From Brachybacterium kimchii (lineage in GTDB: Bacteria > Actinomycetota > Actinomycetes > Actinomycetales > Dermabacteraceae): DNA of 64,000 bases. This document shows, in pieces, positions 42,242 through 50,819 of the stretch. The notes under the pieces are model-generated. The model searched no databases. It was not told the origin of the DNA and saw only the letters and a list, made by a program, of their open reading frames with translations. The position numbers and the translations under genes were made by a program. Each line of letters begins with the position of its first letter. Within the stretch, counting starts at the first letter, position 1. Location: NCBI RefSeq assembly GCF_023373525.1, contig NZ_CP097218.1, positions 3,906,001 through 3,970,000 of the forward strand, read 5' to 3'.

Positions 42242-43042
42242 TCACTTGCCGGGCAGCCTGCTGAACAGGTAGCTCCAGCCGGATGCCGTCGGCAGCGCGA
42301 TGCCGTAGTAGGGCTGGAAGCCCAGGCCGATGTCCGGGATCCAGCGCGCGTAGCCGGTGATGTGCACGCCGTCGTCGAAGACCTTGACGTCCTTCGTGTC
42401 GACCTGCGGCTCCCCGTTCGTCTGGTAGCACCAGGCGAGGGCGTTCCCGAGCTGCTCGCGGGCGTCCTTGGTCGAGACCGAGGCGGGATCGTCGATCCGC
42501 GTCGTGCTCCATGCCAGGTGCGCCTTCTGCGGGAGGTAGAGGGGCGTGACGTGGGGGACGTCGATCTTCGTGATCACGCCGTGGGCCTTCGGGTTCGCCG
42601 TGCGCACGAGGTACGCCTCGGCGTCGACCCGCGTGCCCTTGTCCCCGTTGAGGCGCACGAGGATCGACCCCCCGTCGAGGTCGAGCGATCCCGTGGACTT
42701 CGCCGTGAACATCTCGCCCTCCTTCGCGCCGCGGGGGAGGGTGCCGGCGAACTGGGCCTCGACCTCCTTCGCGCTCAGGGTGGTGGGCGTGCCCTCCTGG
42801 TAGAGGACGCTCAGGCCGTCGATGTAGACCTTCTTGCCGTTCCCGAGCCCCGTGCCGAACACGGTCTGGTCCCAGCTCGCGGGAACCGTGAAGTCGCCGT
42901 CGGCCTTCGCGGGCGACGTCCCGGCGGGGGCGGCGCCCGCTGCCGTGGCCGCGCCGATCCCGGCGATGCCGCCGGCTGCCGCGAGTGCCCCGCGGAGGAA
43001 GGATCCGCGACTGATGTCGTGCTGCGTGGTGTCGGTGGACAA
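42242..43042 (-). CDS. Exported protein, five-member tandem family, copy 5
   Basis: 266 aa. TTG start at 43042 preferred: GAGGAG is 9 bases upstream, the same spacing as in copies 1 and 4; a TTG at 43051 abuts the ribosome site. N-terminus ISRGSFLRGALAAAGGIAG. Signatures: VYIDGLSVLYQEGT, LDLDGGSILVRLNGDKGT, VTPLYLPQKAHLAWSTTRI, VFDDGVHITGYARW and GWSYLFSRLP. Own promoter block at 43106-43143. Function unknown. Confidence 0.76.
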   Translation of the reverse strand: MSTDTTQHDISRGSFLRGALAAAGGIAGIGAATAAGAAPAGTSPAKADGDFTVPASWDQTVFGTGLGNGKKVYIDGLSVLYQEGTPTTLSAKEVEAQFAGTLPRGAKEGEMFTAKSTGSLDLDGGSILVRLNGDKGTRVDAEAYLVRTANPKAHGVITKIDVPHVTPLYLPQKAHLAWSTTRIDDPASVSTKDAREQLGNALAWCYQTNGEPQVDTKDVKVFDDGVHITGYARWIPDIGLGFQPYYGIALPTASGWSYLFSRLPGK

Positions 43043-43105
43043 GGAACTCAACTCCTCGTTCTGGTCCGGTGTCGACGGGAGCGATCCGCCCGTGCCGCCG
43101 CTTCC

Positions 43106-43143
43106 ATGACCAACCCTTTGCCAAAGCGTGACCGAGGGTCAAG
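43106..43143 (-). promoter_or_regulatory. Shared promoter block, copy 5
   Basis: On the - strand TTGACC, 16 bases, CAAAGG, then GTTGGTCAT. Lies 64 bases before the copy-5 start. The GCTCGGCGTGTCGC motif follows at 43201-43214. Confidence 0.6.
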
Positions 43144-43200
43144 ACCGAGCGAGTGAACATTCCGGAAACCGGCCGGTCAACGTAAGAAACTTTCTTTTGT

Positions 43201-43214
43201 GCTCGGCGTGTCGC
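43201..43214. promoter_or_regulatory. Shared upstream motif, copy 5
   Basis: GCTCGGCGTGTCGC, third exact copy; here it is followed by GCGGAA rather than ATCGAA. Lies directly after the end of the GH92 gene (43258). Confidence 0.55.
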
Positions 43215-43257
43215 GCGGAAGGAGTCGACGGCGGGGCCGACGCCGCGGCGCTGGACC

Positions 43258-46200
43258 TCAGCGCAGCGGCGCAGGGGCCAGCAGCTCGATCTGCGCGAGA
43301 GCGATGGGGGAGCGCGCGCCCGTGAGCACCAGCCGGAAGCGCACGGGACCCGAGAGGGGCGAACCGTCGGCGCCTCGCACGTCGGGCAGGGCGAAGGGGC
43401 GGGTCTGTCGGCGCCACCGGAACGTCTCGCCCGAGCGCTCGTCGACGACCCGCCAGGCCGCGGACGCTCGAGCGTCCCCGTCTCCCGGAGCATCCGCCGA
43501 CGCCTCCTCGGTTCCGGGTTTCTCGTCGTCCTCGCACACCTCGAGGCGCCAGGAGGACGGATCCTGACCCTCGTGGGCACCGGAGGTGAGTGTGAGGAAG
43601 CGCGGGAAGGGGCGACCCGGCGACGGAGCCGTCAGCGGAAGGTCGATGATGATCTCGCCGTCGACGGGCTCGAGCACGGTCTCCGTGCGGGAGTCGTCGT
43701 CCAGGAGCGGATCCTCCGGGTCCCGGGCGAGCAGGTCGACGAGAGGGCGTGGGGCCTCGCCGGGCGGCGTCGGGGAGTCGGGCGGGGCATCGGACGGTCC
43801 CGGCTCGGCGCCCAGCTGCACGCGGATCTCGCCGCGCAGGTCGCCGTGGCGCAGGAAGGAGGTCGAGCGCAGCGTGCCCTCGCGCCGCACCGCCTGGATG
43901 TACGGATGGTCCATCGCCTGGTCCTCGACGCGGATCGTGAACTCCTCGCCGCCCAGGGGCCGCACGTGCGCGACGTCGAACAGCGGTGCGACCAGGTGGT
44001 ACACGTCGGTGCCGAGCTGCAGCGGGTAGAGCCCGAGCGCCGTCAGCAGCCACCAGGCGCTCATCTCGCCGTTGTCCTCGTCGCCCGGGTACCCCTGCCC
44101 GATCTGCTCCCCGGTGAACAGGCGCCGGTGCACCTCCCGCACCACCTCCTGCGCGCGATGGGGCGCGCCGGCGTGGTGGAACAGGAACGGGATGTGATGG
44201 CTGGGCTGGTTGGACATGCCGAACTGACCCATGCGCACCGCGCGCGCCTCGTGCATCTCGTGGATGACACCGCCGTAGGTGCCGGGGCGTCGGCCCGTCT
44301 CGGGCGTCGCGAAGAACTCCTCGAGCTTCGCGCGGAGCTGCTCACGGCCCCCGTAGAGCGCGGCCAGACCCGCGCCGTCGTGCGGCACGTGGAAGGCGAA
44401 GTTCCAGCCGTCGGTCTCCGTGAAGTCGCCGCCCCAGTCGCGAGGGTCGAACTGCTCGGGGCTCTGCGCGAAGGCGCCGTCGGACCGTCGGCCCTGGAAG
44501 AAGCCGATCGCCGGATCGAACAGCAGCGCGTAGCCGGCGCTGCGCGCCTCGAGGTAATCCGCTTCCTCACGCAGGGCGCGGCGCCGCTGCTCGGACAGCC
44601 CGTGCGACCCGGAGTCCGCCGAGGCCTCGGAGATCTCGGGGGCCTCGGCGAGGAGTCTCGCCTGGCGGGCGAGACCCTGGTCGTTGATGTGGGCCTCGAG
44701 CGTCCAGGACACCGACTCGGGGGTGTCGGTGTCGACGTACCCGGTGAACATCGCCCGCTCCGCCCCCTTGCGGCCCACCAGCGGATCCGGGGAGGCGACG
44801 GTCGCATTGCGCAGGCCCGCCTCGTAGGTCGCGAGCGGATCGCGCAGAGCGACGCCCTTGACCTGCGCGTCGGCGAAGGCGACGTCCGAGCTCGTGCCGG
44901 TCATGCAGTCCGCATAGCCGGGGGAGGACCAGCGCGGGATCCAGCCGCCCTCGCGGTAGTGCTGGACGAAGCCGTCGACGAGCCGCGGCGCGAGCTGCGG
45001 GTACAGCAGCGCAAAAGCCGGCCAGCAGGTGCGGTAGGTGTCCCAGAAACCATGATTGACGAACAGCTCACCGGCGATCACCTGGGCGTTCGTGCGCGTG
45101 TCGGTGACCTCGCCGCGCGTGGGCGCCACCGGTGAGGCGTGCATAGGCCGGGGATCGCGGGCCGAGCCCGTGTTCTCGTGCTGGGAGTTCGGGTAGAGGT
45201 TCAGGCGGTAGAGGCTCCCGTACAGGGTGCGGCGCTGCGGGGCCGTCGCGCCCTCGACGCCGATCACCCCGAGGCGCTCGGTCCATGCGGCATGGGCCGC
45301 GCGCTGGATCGTGCGCAGGTCGCGGCCCGCGAGCTCGAGGTCGAGGGTGTGCCGGGCCTGCTCGACGCCGATGAAGCTGGTCGCCAGGCGCACGGTCACC
45401 GTGCGGACGTCGTCGGCGAAGGTCGCGACGCGCGCGCTCGCGAAGTCCCCGCCGGCGGGCCCGACGTGCTCGGGCAGCGGGTCGAGGGTTCCGGCGACGA
45501 ACATCCGCGAGCGTCCCGCGGAGCGCTCCTCGCCGTCGGTGCCGTTGTCGACCCAGCCCGCGAAGGTCCCGTCGAACACCGCGCCCGCGAGATCGAGGCG
45601 CGTGCTCTCGTCGGCCCCCTCGAGGAGCAGGCCGCGGCGGCGGCCCGCCTCGGGGAAGGTCACCTCGAGCACGGCGCCGTGGTCGCTCGGGGCGAGGCGC
45701 AGCCGCGTGCCGTCCTCGAGGGCGACCGCGTAGAGGTCGGGCCGGGCGGTCTCGTCCTCGTGGGTGAAGGCGCGGGAGCGCCCGGCGGGAGTCGCGTCGG
45801 AACCCGTCAGCGGCATCATGATCAGCTGATTGCGGTCGCCCATCCACGGGCTCGGCTGGTGCGAGACGGCGAGCCCCTGCAGCCGCGGACGGTTCTGCGC
45901 ATCGTTCGCGCGCTGGTACTGGTACGGCCATCGCAGGGAGCGTGCGTCGGTCATCGGTGTGAAGAACGCGAAGCCGTTCGGCCAGGCCGTGATCGGCAGG
46001 TTGTTCCCGCGCGAGAAGTCGCCCGAGGCGTTCGTGCCGCGGCGGGTGTCCACCCAGGCCACGGGATCGTCGACGGGCGGGTCGGTGGGGATCGGCTCGA
46101 TGCGCGGCGGGTCGAACCAGGCGGTGAGGGCGGCCCCGGCCCCGGCCCCGGCGGGCGGATCGGCGACCACCAGCACGCCCACGATCGTGCGGCCGACGGC

Positions 46201-46590
46201 GGGGGCGAGATCGACCTGCACGTCGTTCCACTGGTCGGCGTACAGGATCTTCGCCGCGCCCTGCGCGGCGGCGTCGATCGGGGTCCCGTACTGATCGGGT
46301 GCGCCGAGCTCGGAGAGGCGGGTGCCGTCGGAGAGCTCCAGGTCCACCGCCACATGCGTCGCGCCCCAGGTGAGGGCGTCGTCGAGCTCCGGATACACGA
46401 AGACGTGCAGGCGCTCGCCGGGCGCGACCACGTGGAGCACGGGGTCGAGGGCGCGGTCGGTGAACGGGAAGGGGGCCTCGCTGCGCTCGCCGGCGGGGAA
46501 CTGCGCACGCACCGCCTCGGGGGCGAGGAGACCTGCGGCATCGCGACTGGTGGGGCCGCCGACGGGCCCGCCTCCGGGGGTGAGGATCAT
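43258..46590 (-). CDS. GH92 alpha-mannosidase
   Basis: 1110 aa. GH92 hallmarks: RGTNASGDFSRGNNLPI and TAWPNGFAFFTP (N-terminal domain), NHGFWDTYRTCWPAFALLYP (about 515-535), GWIPRWSSPGYADCMTG, then GEMSAWWLLTALGLYPL (about 845-862). These calcium-dependent exo-enzymes remove alpha-linked mannose from glycans. C-terminal beta-domains with Asp/Pro-rich linkers follow. No signal peptide is visible, so it is likely cytoplasmic or its start is misjudged. Leftward, ahead of the exported tandem family. Confidence 0.92.
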   Translation of the reverse strand: MILTPGGGPVGGPTSRDAAGLLAPEAVRAQFPAGERSEAPFPFTDRALDPVLHVVAPGERLHVFVYPELDDALTWGATHVAVDLELSDGTRLSELGAPDQYGTPIDAAAQGAAKILYADQWNDVQVDLAPAVGRTIVGVLVVADPPAGAGAGAALTAWFDPPRIEPIPTDPPVDDPVAWVDTRRGTNASGDFSRGNNLPITAWPNGFAFFTPMTDARSLRWPYQYQRANDAQNRPRLQGLAVSHQPSPWMGDRNQLIMMPLTGSDATPAGRSRAFTHEDETARPDLYAVALEDGTRLRLAPSDHGAVLEVTFPEAGRRRGLLLEGADESTRLDLAGAVFDGTFAGWVDNGTDGEERSAGRSRMFVAGTLDPLPEHVGPAGGDFASARVATFADDVRTVTVRLATSFIGVEQARHTLDLELAGRDLRTIQRAAHAAWTERLGVIGVEGATAPQRRTLYGSLYRLNLYPNSQHENTGSARDPRPMHASPVAPTRGEVTDTRTNAQVIAGELFVNHGFWDTYRTCWPAFALLYPQLAPRLVDGFVQHYREGGWIPRWSSPGYADCMTGTSSDVAFADAQVKGVALRDPLATYEAGLRNATVASPDPLVGRKGAERAMFTGYVDTDTPESVSWTLEAHINDQGLARQARLLAEAPEISEASADSGSHGLSEQRRRALREEADYLEARSAGYALLFDPAIGFFQGRRSDGAFAQSPEQFDPRDWGGDFTETDGWNFAFHVPHDGAGLAALYGGREQLRAKLEEFFATPETGRRPGTYGGVIHEMHEARAVRMGQFGMSNQPSHHIPFLFHHAGAPHRAQEVVREVHRRLFTGEQIGQGYPGDEDNGEMSAWWLLTALGLYPLQLGTDVYHLVAPLFDVAHVRPLGGEEFTIRVEDQAMDHPYIQAVRREGTLRSTSFLRHGDLRGEIRVQLGAEPGPSDAPPDSPTPPGEAPRPLVDLLARDPEDPLLDDDSRTETVLEPVDGEIIIDLPLTAPSPGRPFPRFLTLTSGAHEGQDPSSWRLEVCEDDEKPGTEEASADAPGDGDARASAAWRVVDERSGETFRWRRQTRPFALPDVRGADGSPLSGPVRFRLVLTGARSPIALAQIELLAPAPLR

Positions 46591-46733
46591 CCCGCCATGC
46601 TACGCAGGTCACACCCTCCTGCCTGCGTCCTCCCACGCGCTGGTCGGCGCGCCGAGGAGGACTCCGGTCCCGCGGTCAGCCCCTGCGGCCGTGCGGTCAG
46701 CCCGGGCGACGCGCGCTCGGGGATTCTCGGGAC

Positions 46734-47942
46734 ATGACCTGTTCGACCCATGACCGCCGTGACGTCACCGAGCCCCTCGAACCCCGAGCCGATGCCGAGC
46801 CCCGGGTCGCGCGGCGGCGCGCCCTGATCACGGCGCTCGCGCTCTCGACGGGCACCGCCGCGCTCGTCGGCTCGGAGTTCGTGCCCGCCGGGGTGCTCCC
46901 GCAGATGGCGTCGGACCTCCGCGTCACCGAGGGGCGCGCGGGACTGGCCGTGGCCGCGACGGCCCTCGCGGGCGCGTTCACCGCCCCGACGATCGCCGCG
47001 ATCCTTCCCCGCGCCGAGCGCCGCGCCGTGCTGCTCGCCCTGCTCGCCCTCGCGACGGTCTCGAACCTCGTGGTGGTCGTCGCACCGGGGCTCCCTCTCG
47101 TGCTGCTGGCCCGGGTGCTGCTCGGGGTCGCGATCGCGGGGTACTGGTCCTTCACCTTCTCCATCGGCGTGCGGGTGACGGGGCGGCCCGCCCTGATCTC
47201 GACCGCCCTCGCCCTCGGCACGAGCGCGGCGACCATCGTGGGCGTGCCGCTGGCCTCGGTGCTCGGCGACCTGGTGGGGTGGCGCGCCGTGTTCGCGATC
47301 ATCGCCGCCGTCAGCGTGCTCTCCGCGCTCGTGCTGCGTGCCGTGCTGCCACCGGTGCCGGCGCTGCCCGGAGCGGGGATCGCGATGATGAAACAGGTGC
47401 TGCGCAGCAGGCTCCTGATGGCCGGGATCGTGGGCGTGGGCCTCGCGGCGCTCGCGAACTTCACGGCCTACCCCTACATCCGTCTCGCGATCGCCGAGGT
47501 CGCGCCCGCGTCCGTCGCGATGATCCTGCTCGCCTGGGGCATCGGCGGACTGGTCGGGAACCTCGTCGGCGGATACCTCTCGCGCTGGCTGCGCTGGGCC
47601 ACGGCGGCGGCCCCGGCGATCCTCGCGGTGTCCCTGTTCACGGTGGCCTCCGCCGACCATGCGCCGCTGCTCGTCCTCGGGGCGGTCGCCTGGGGCGTCG
47701 GTTTCAACATGATCCCCGTGACCACCCAGCTGTGGGTGACGGCGGTCGAGCCGCACAGTGCGGAGGCCGCGGTCTCGCTGCAGGTCACGGCCTTCCAGAC
47801 GGCCATCACGGTGGGTGCGGTGCTCGGTGGCGCCCTCGTCGACGGCGCGGGCTATCCGGCGGCGCTGCGGCTCGGCGCGGTTGCGGCCGTGCTCGCCGCG
47901 CTCGTGTTCACCGTGCTCCCGGTGCGGCCCCGGATTGACTGA
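46734..47942 (+). CDS. MFS transporter, DHA1-like efflux family
   Basis: 402 aa, 12 hydrophobic segments. Basic loop RALITALALSTGTAALVGSE, motif-B-like LLARVLLGVAIAGYWSF, antiporter-type region VGWRAVFAIIAAVSVLSALV. Similar to NepI/PbuE/arabinose-efflux type proteins. Divergent from GH92, and tail-to-tail with an AraC regulator with a 91-base overlap, so the regulator may control it. Substrate unknown. Confidence 0.85.
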   Translation: MTCSTHDRRDVTEPLEPRADAEPRVARRRALITALALSTGTAALVGSEFVPAGVLPQMASDLRVTEGRAGLAVAATALAGAFTAPTIAAILPRAERRAVLLALLALATVSNLVVVVAPGLPLVLLARVLLGVAIAGYWSFTFSIGVRVTGRPALISTALALGTSAATIVGVPLASVLGDLVGWRAVFAIIAAVSVLSALVLRAVLPPVPALPGAGIAMMKQVLRSRLLMAGIVGVGLAALANFTAYPYIRLAIAEVAPASVAMILLAWGIGGLVGNLVGGYLSRWLRWATAAAPAILAVSLFTVASADHAPLLVLGAVAWGVGFNMIPVTTQLWVTAVEPHSAEAAVSLQVTAFQTAITVGAVLGGALVDGAGYPAALRLGAVAAVLAALVFTVLPVRPRID

Positions 47943-48703
47943 CGCCAGCGGCCCGGCGTGCAGCCCGTGTGCGCGCGGAAGGCCCGCACGAAGGCCTCGA
48001 CGGACCCGTATCCCGCCGTGCTCGCGACGCGTGCGAGCGGGGCGTCGGTCCGGCCCAGCTCGTCCATGGCCTGCTCGAGGCGCAGTCGACGCAGGTACTG
48101 CATCGGGCTGAGTCCCGTGGCGCGCCGGAAGCGCTCCACGAGGACGGTCGTGCCCACGTGCGCGAGGGCGGCGATCTCGGCGAGCGTCCAGCCGTGGAGC
48201 GGGTCGCTGTCCATCGCTCCCGCCGCGCGGTGGACGATCGGGTCCGCCGCGGTCGACGGCACGGCGCCGCCGGCCTCGGTGAGCATCGCCGAACCGAGGA
48301 TCTCGCCGTATGCGGTGGTCATCCGAGGTCGGACGGCGGCCGTCTCCGGTCGCATCGGGCACAGGTCCAGGAGGGCGACGGCGCCGTTCTGACGGGCGGC
48401 GAAGTCGCGTGCGATCAGCGGGGCGGCCGGTGGGTTCCTCCCGAGGCGGCGGAGGTCGGCGACGGCGAGGGAGGTGGCGGAGAGGGCGCGGACGGGGTGG
48501 AGGCGGGCATGGTGGAGGTAGGCGGCGTCCCCGCGCTCCAGGCGCTGGGGCCCCGTGCGTCCGGCGACCTCGACTGCGCCCTCGCGCACGAGCAGCCACA
48601 GGGAGGTGCGGTGAGGAGGCAGGACCTCGCTCGGGGCGAGCCGCACCGTGCGCGAGGCGGCGAGGACCCAGGCTTCCGCCGTCGAACCATCGGACACGTC
48701 CAT
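47852..48703 (-). CDS. AraC-family regulator
   Basis: 283 aa from ATG 48703; a much longer open frame runs upstream only as a shadow. N-terminal cupin-like part (VRLAPSEVLPPHRTSLWLLV, RLERGDAAYLHHARLHPVRA), C-terminal two-HTH domain: WTLAEIAALAHVGTTVLVERF and LARVASTAGYGSVEAFVRAF. Extends 30 residues beyond the domain, so its end lies in the MFS gene. Typical of the AraC pairs that control neighbouring MFS exporters. Confidence 0.88.
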   Translation of the reverse strand: MDVSDGSTAEAWVLAASRTVRLAPSEVLPPHRTSLWLLVREGAVEVAGRTGPQRLERGDAAYLHHARLHPVRALSATSLAVADLRRLGRNPPAAPLIARDFAARQNGAVALLDLCPMRPETAAVRPRMTTAYGEILGSAMLTEAGGAVPSTAADPIVHRAAGAMDSDPLHGWTLAEIAALAHVGTTVLVERFRRATGLSPMQYLRRLRLEQAMDELGRTDAPLARVASTAGYGSVEAFVRAFRAHTGCTPGRWRQSIRGRTGSTVNTSAASTAATAPSRSAAG

Positions 48704-48786
48704 GGCATGACGAACGAGGGGGAGGCGGCGAGAATTCCCCGGGGCCTCGGCCCGCGTCCCTCCCCGGCTCCCGTCGTCGGCGCCGC

Positions 48787-49839
48787 TCAGGCGCTGAGCC
48801 GCTTGAGCCGCAGGAGGCGGCGCATGCCCGCGGCGCTGGGATGCGCGCACGGGGCGAGCGCGGCGGCGAGCCGGGCGCGGACCGCGACCTCGTCGAGGTG
48901 CATGCCGATCGCGACCAGCCCCTCGGGATGCTCGCCCTCCGGCGGCGCCGTCGCCACATGCATCCGTCGGCCCACGAGGTTCAGTGCGAAGCGCCGCGGT
49001 TCGCGCGGCCCGGCGACGGCGATGATGCCCTTGAGGCGGAAGACCCCCTCGGGCGGGTCCTCGAGCAGATCGGCCAGGGCCGACGGGTCCACCGGGCCCT
49101 GGGCATGCACCGTGACGGCATCCGTGTGCTCGTGGACGTGCCGGGCGCGCTCCTCCCGCGCGAGTGCTGCGAGCGGAAGCTGGTCCGGAGGGTCCTCCGA
49201 CCGGGCGACGTCCAGGAGCAGCGCCGGGTCGAGCCCTCCGTGGGGGACGGCCAGGACGTGCGCGTCCTCGCTCCGTTCGCGGACGCGGGCCGTGATCGCC
49301 TCGATCCGCCGTGCGGCGAGCTGCGCGGGCAGCAGGTCGGTCTTGGTGAGGAGCACGAGCGAGGGGGCGGCGTACCGGGCGGGCGCGGGGCGCGGGTGCG
49401 GTCCGTCCCCACCGGGGTCGATGGTCTCCAAGCACGTCTCGGCGTCGACCACCTCGACCACGCCCGCCAGTCGCGTGCGCTCGGCGGAGGAGAAGCGGAT
49501 CATGCGCCCCAGCGCGAGCGGCTCGGCGGCTCCGCTCGCCTCGATGACGATGGCGTCGAGGGCCAGTCGGGGTCGGGACAGGCTCTCCAGGGCATCGTCC
49601 AGCGGCGTCGAGTCCGGCAGGCAGCACAGGCAGCCGCCGGCGATCGAGGCGGCGTCGTCGACCTGGCCGGTGACCATCGCCGCGTCCACGTTGATCTCGC
49701 CGAGGTCGTTGACGATCACGCCGAGGCGCGCGCCCGGCGCCGCCAGCAGAGCGTTGAGCACCGTCGTCTTCCCCGCTCCGAGGTGCCCGGTCAGGGCGAT
49801 CACGGGAACGGGCTGCGGGGCCGACGGGCCGACGGGCAC
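48787..49839 (-). CDS. COG0523 (CobW/ZagA-type) GTPase metallochaperone
   Basis: 350 aa from GTG 49839 (AGGAGG 7 bases upstream). Walker A GHLGAGKTT (about residues 18-26), the metal-binding CxCC motif GGCLCCLPDS (about 66-75), Walker B-like IVIEASGAAEP, TKTD (guanine specificity, about 175) and the CobW_C domain FRLKGIIAVAGPREPRRFAL. Members pass zinc or cobalt to metalloenzymes. A Zur-like box at 49960-49979 suggests zinc-starvation induction. Confidence 0.9.
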   Translation of the reverse strand: MPVGPSAPQPVPVIALTGHLGAGKTTVLNALLAAPGARLGVIVNDLGEINVDAAMVTGQVDDAASIAGGCLCCLPDSTPLDDALESLSRPRLALDAIVIEASGAAEPLALGRMIRFSSAERTRLAGVVEVVDAETCLETIDPGGDGPHPRPAPARYAAPSLVLLTKTDLLPAQLAARRIEAITARVRERSEDAHVLAVPHGGLDPALLLDVARSEDPPDQLPLAALAREERARHVHEHTDAVTVHAQGPVDPSALADLLEDPPEGVFRLKGIIAVAGPREPRRFALNLVGRRMHVATAPPEGEHPEGLVAIGMHLDEVAVRARLAAALAPCAHPSAAGMRRLLRLKRLSA

Positions 49840-49959
49840 GGGCGTCCTCCTGGTGCGGGGTGGGCGGAGTGGAACGGGTGGTGTGGTGCGGGTGCGATGC
49901 GGGCCGGGACGGGGCCGCGTCCGCAGGTGCGGGTGCGTACGGACCGGCGCGACCGCTCT

Positions 49960-49979
49960 TTGATGAGAAACATTATCAA
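49960..49979. promoter_or_regulatory. Zur-like palindrome over promoter
   Basis: TTGATGAGAAACATTATCAA, imperfect palindrome with TTGATRA arms. On the - strand it contains GATAAT, a -10-like hexamer, so a bound repressor would shut the COG0523 gene. AT-rich patch in a GC-rich region. Similar to zinc-repressor (Zur) sites of actinobacteria. Confidence 0.55.
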
Positions 49980-50004
49980 CAAGATGGGTGGCCCTGAGAC
50001 GCAC

Positions 50005-50034
50005 GAGGCCCCGCGGGCGAACCCGCGGGGCCTC
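50005..50034 (-). terminator. Terminator of bioY
   Basis: GAGGCCCCGCGGG, loop CGAA, CCCGCGGGGCCTC: perfect 13-bp stem with a tetraloop, 39 bases after the bioY stop. Confidence 0.85.
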
Positions 50035-50072
50035 GGAATCCGGCGCGGCGCAGGGCCGCGGCGCGGAGATGA

Positions 50073-50696
50073 TCAGTCGCGCTGCGAACGATCGATCGCG
50101 CGCACGCCGCGCCAGGCGAGCGGGATCGCGACCGCGGCGATCGCGGCCTTCACGACGCCGCCCGCGATGAAGGGCGTGACGCCCAGGGCCAGGATCTGGC
50201 CGAGGTCGGTGCTCGCGCCCATCACGGCGTTCAGGATCCAGGCCATGTAGGGCACGCCCACGAGGAAGGGCACGACGCTCGCGGCGGCGAAGCCGGCGAA
50301 GGCCTTCCAGGAGCGGCGGTCCCACGAGCGCTCGGCGAACCAGCCCGCGAGGTACGCGGCGGGGATGAAGCCCAGGATGAACCCGAAGCTCGGGGTCATC
50401 ACGGCGGCGAGGGAGCCGCTGAAGCCCGCGAACACCGGGGCTCCGGCGAGGCCGGCGACCATGTACGCGGTCAGCGCTGCGGCTCCGCGGCGCGCGCCGA
50501 GTGCCGCGCCCACGAGGAGCACGCCCAGGGTCTGGCCCGTGATCGGGACGACGGGCAGCGGGATCTCGACCTGGGCCAGCAGCGCGACGATCGCGGCTCC
50601 GGCGATGACCAGTGCGGCATCGACCCCCAGCGAGCGATGTCGGTTCAGAGCATCGGCGAGGACGGGGTGCCGGGGGGAGAGGGCTGCGGCGGTCAC
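50073..50696 (-). CDS. bioY: Biotin transporter substrate-binding subunit BioY
   Basis: 207 aa from GTG 50696, chosen for GAAGAAGGAG 5 bases upstream. Six hydrophobic segments; BioY signature PLPVVPITGQTLGVLLVGAALG (residues about 48-68) and GFILGFIPAAYLAGW. S-component of an ECF-type vitamin transporter; no ECF ATPase/T subunit gene is adjacent, so it works with subunits encoded elsewhere or alone. Confidence 0.93.
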   Translation of the reverse strand: MTAAALSPRHPVLADALNRHRSLGVDAALVIAGAAIVALLAQVEIPLPVVPITGQTLGVLLVGAALGARRGAAALTAYMVAGLAGAPVFAGFSGSLAAVMTPSFGFILGFIPAAYLAGWFAERSWDRRSWKAFAGFAAASVVPFLVGVPYMAWILNAVMGASTDLGQILALGVTPFIAGGVVKAAIAAVAIPLAWRGVRAIDRSQRD

Positions 50697-50819
50697 GGGA
50701 CTCCTTCTTCCGGGAAACGGACGAGCGGCCATGGTAGTGCGACCGGCCCCTCGCGCGGGCCGCGCGTTCACGTGGGGCCGCGGGTGCGGTCAGTCGCGAT
50801 CAGTCGCGATCAGGCGTGG

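Noticed and set aside
44061-46737. Long open frames opposite the GH92 gene on the + strand
   Set aside because: Low-complexity Arg/Pro/Gly composition and full overlap with a conserved enzyme gene mark them as GC-rich shadows.
46587-48959. 790-codon leftward open frame spanning the MFS and AraC genes
   Set aside because: Highly repetitive Arg/Gly/His composition and opposite to well-supported MFS coding; a shadow.
50791-50810. Tandem CAGTCGCGAT repeat as a regulatory site
   Set aside because: Only two copies, between two gene ends, with no promoter nearby; likely chance.
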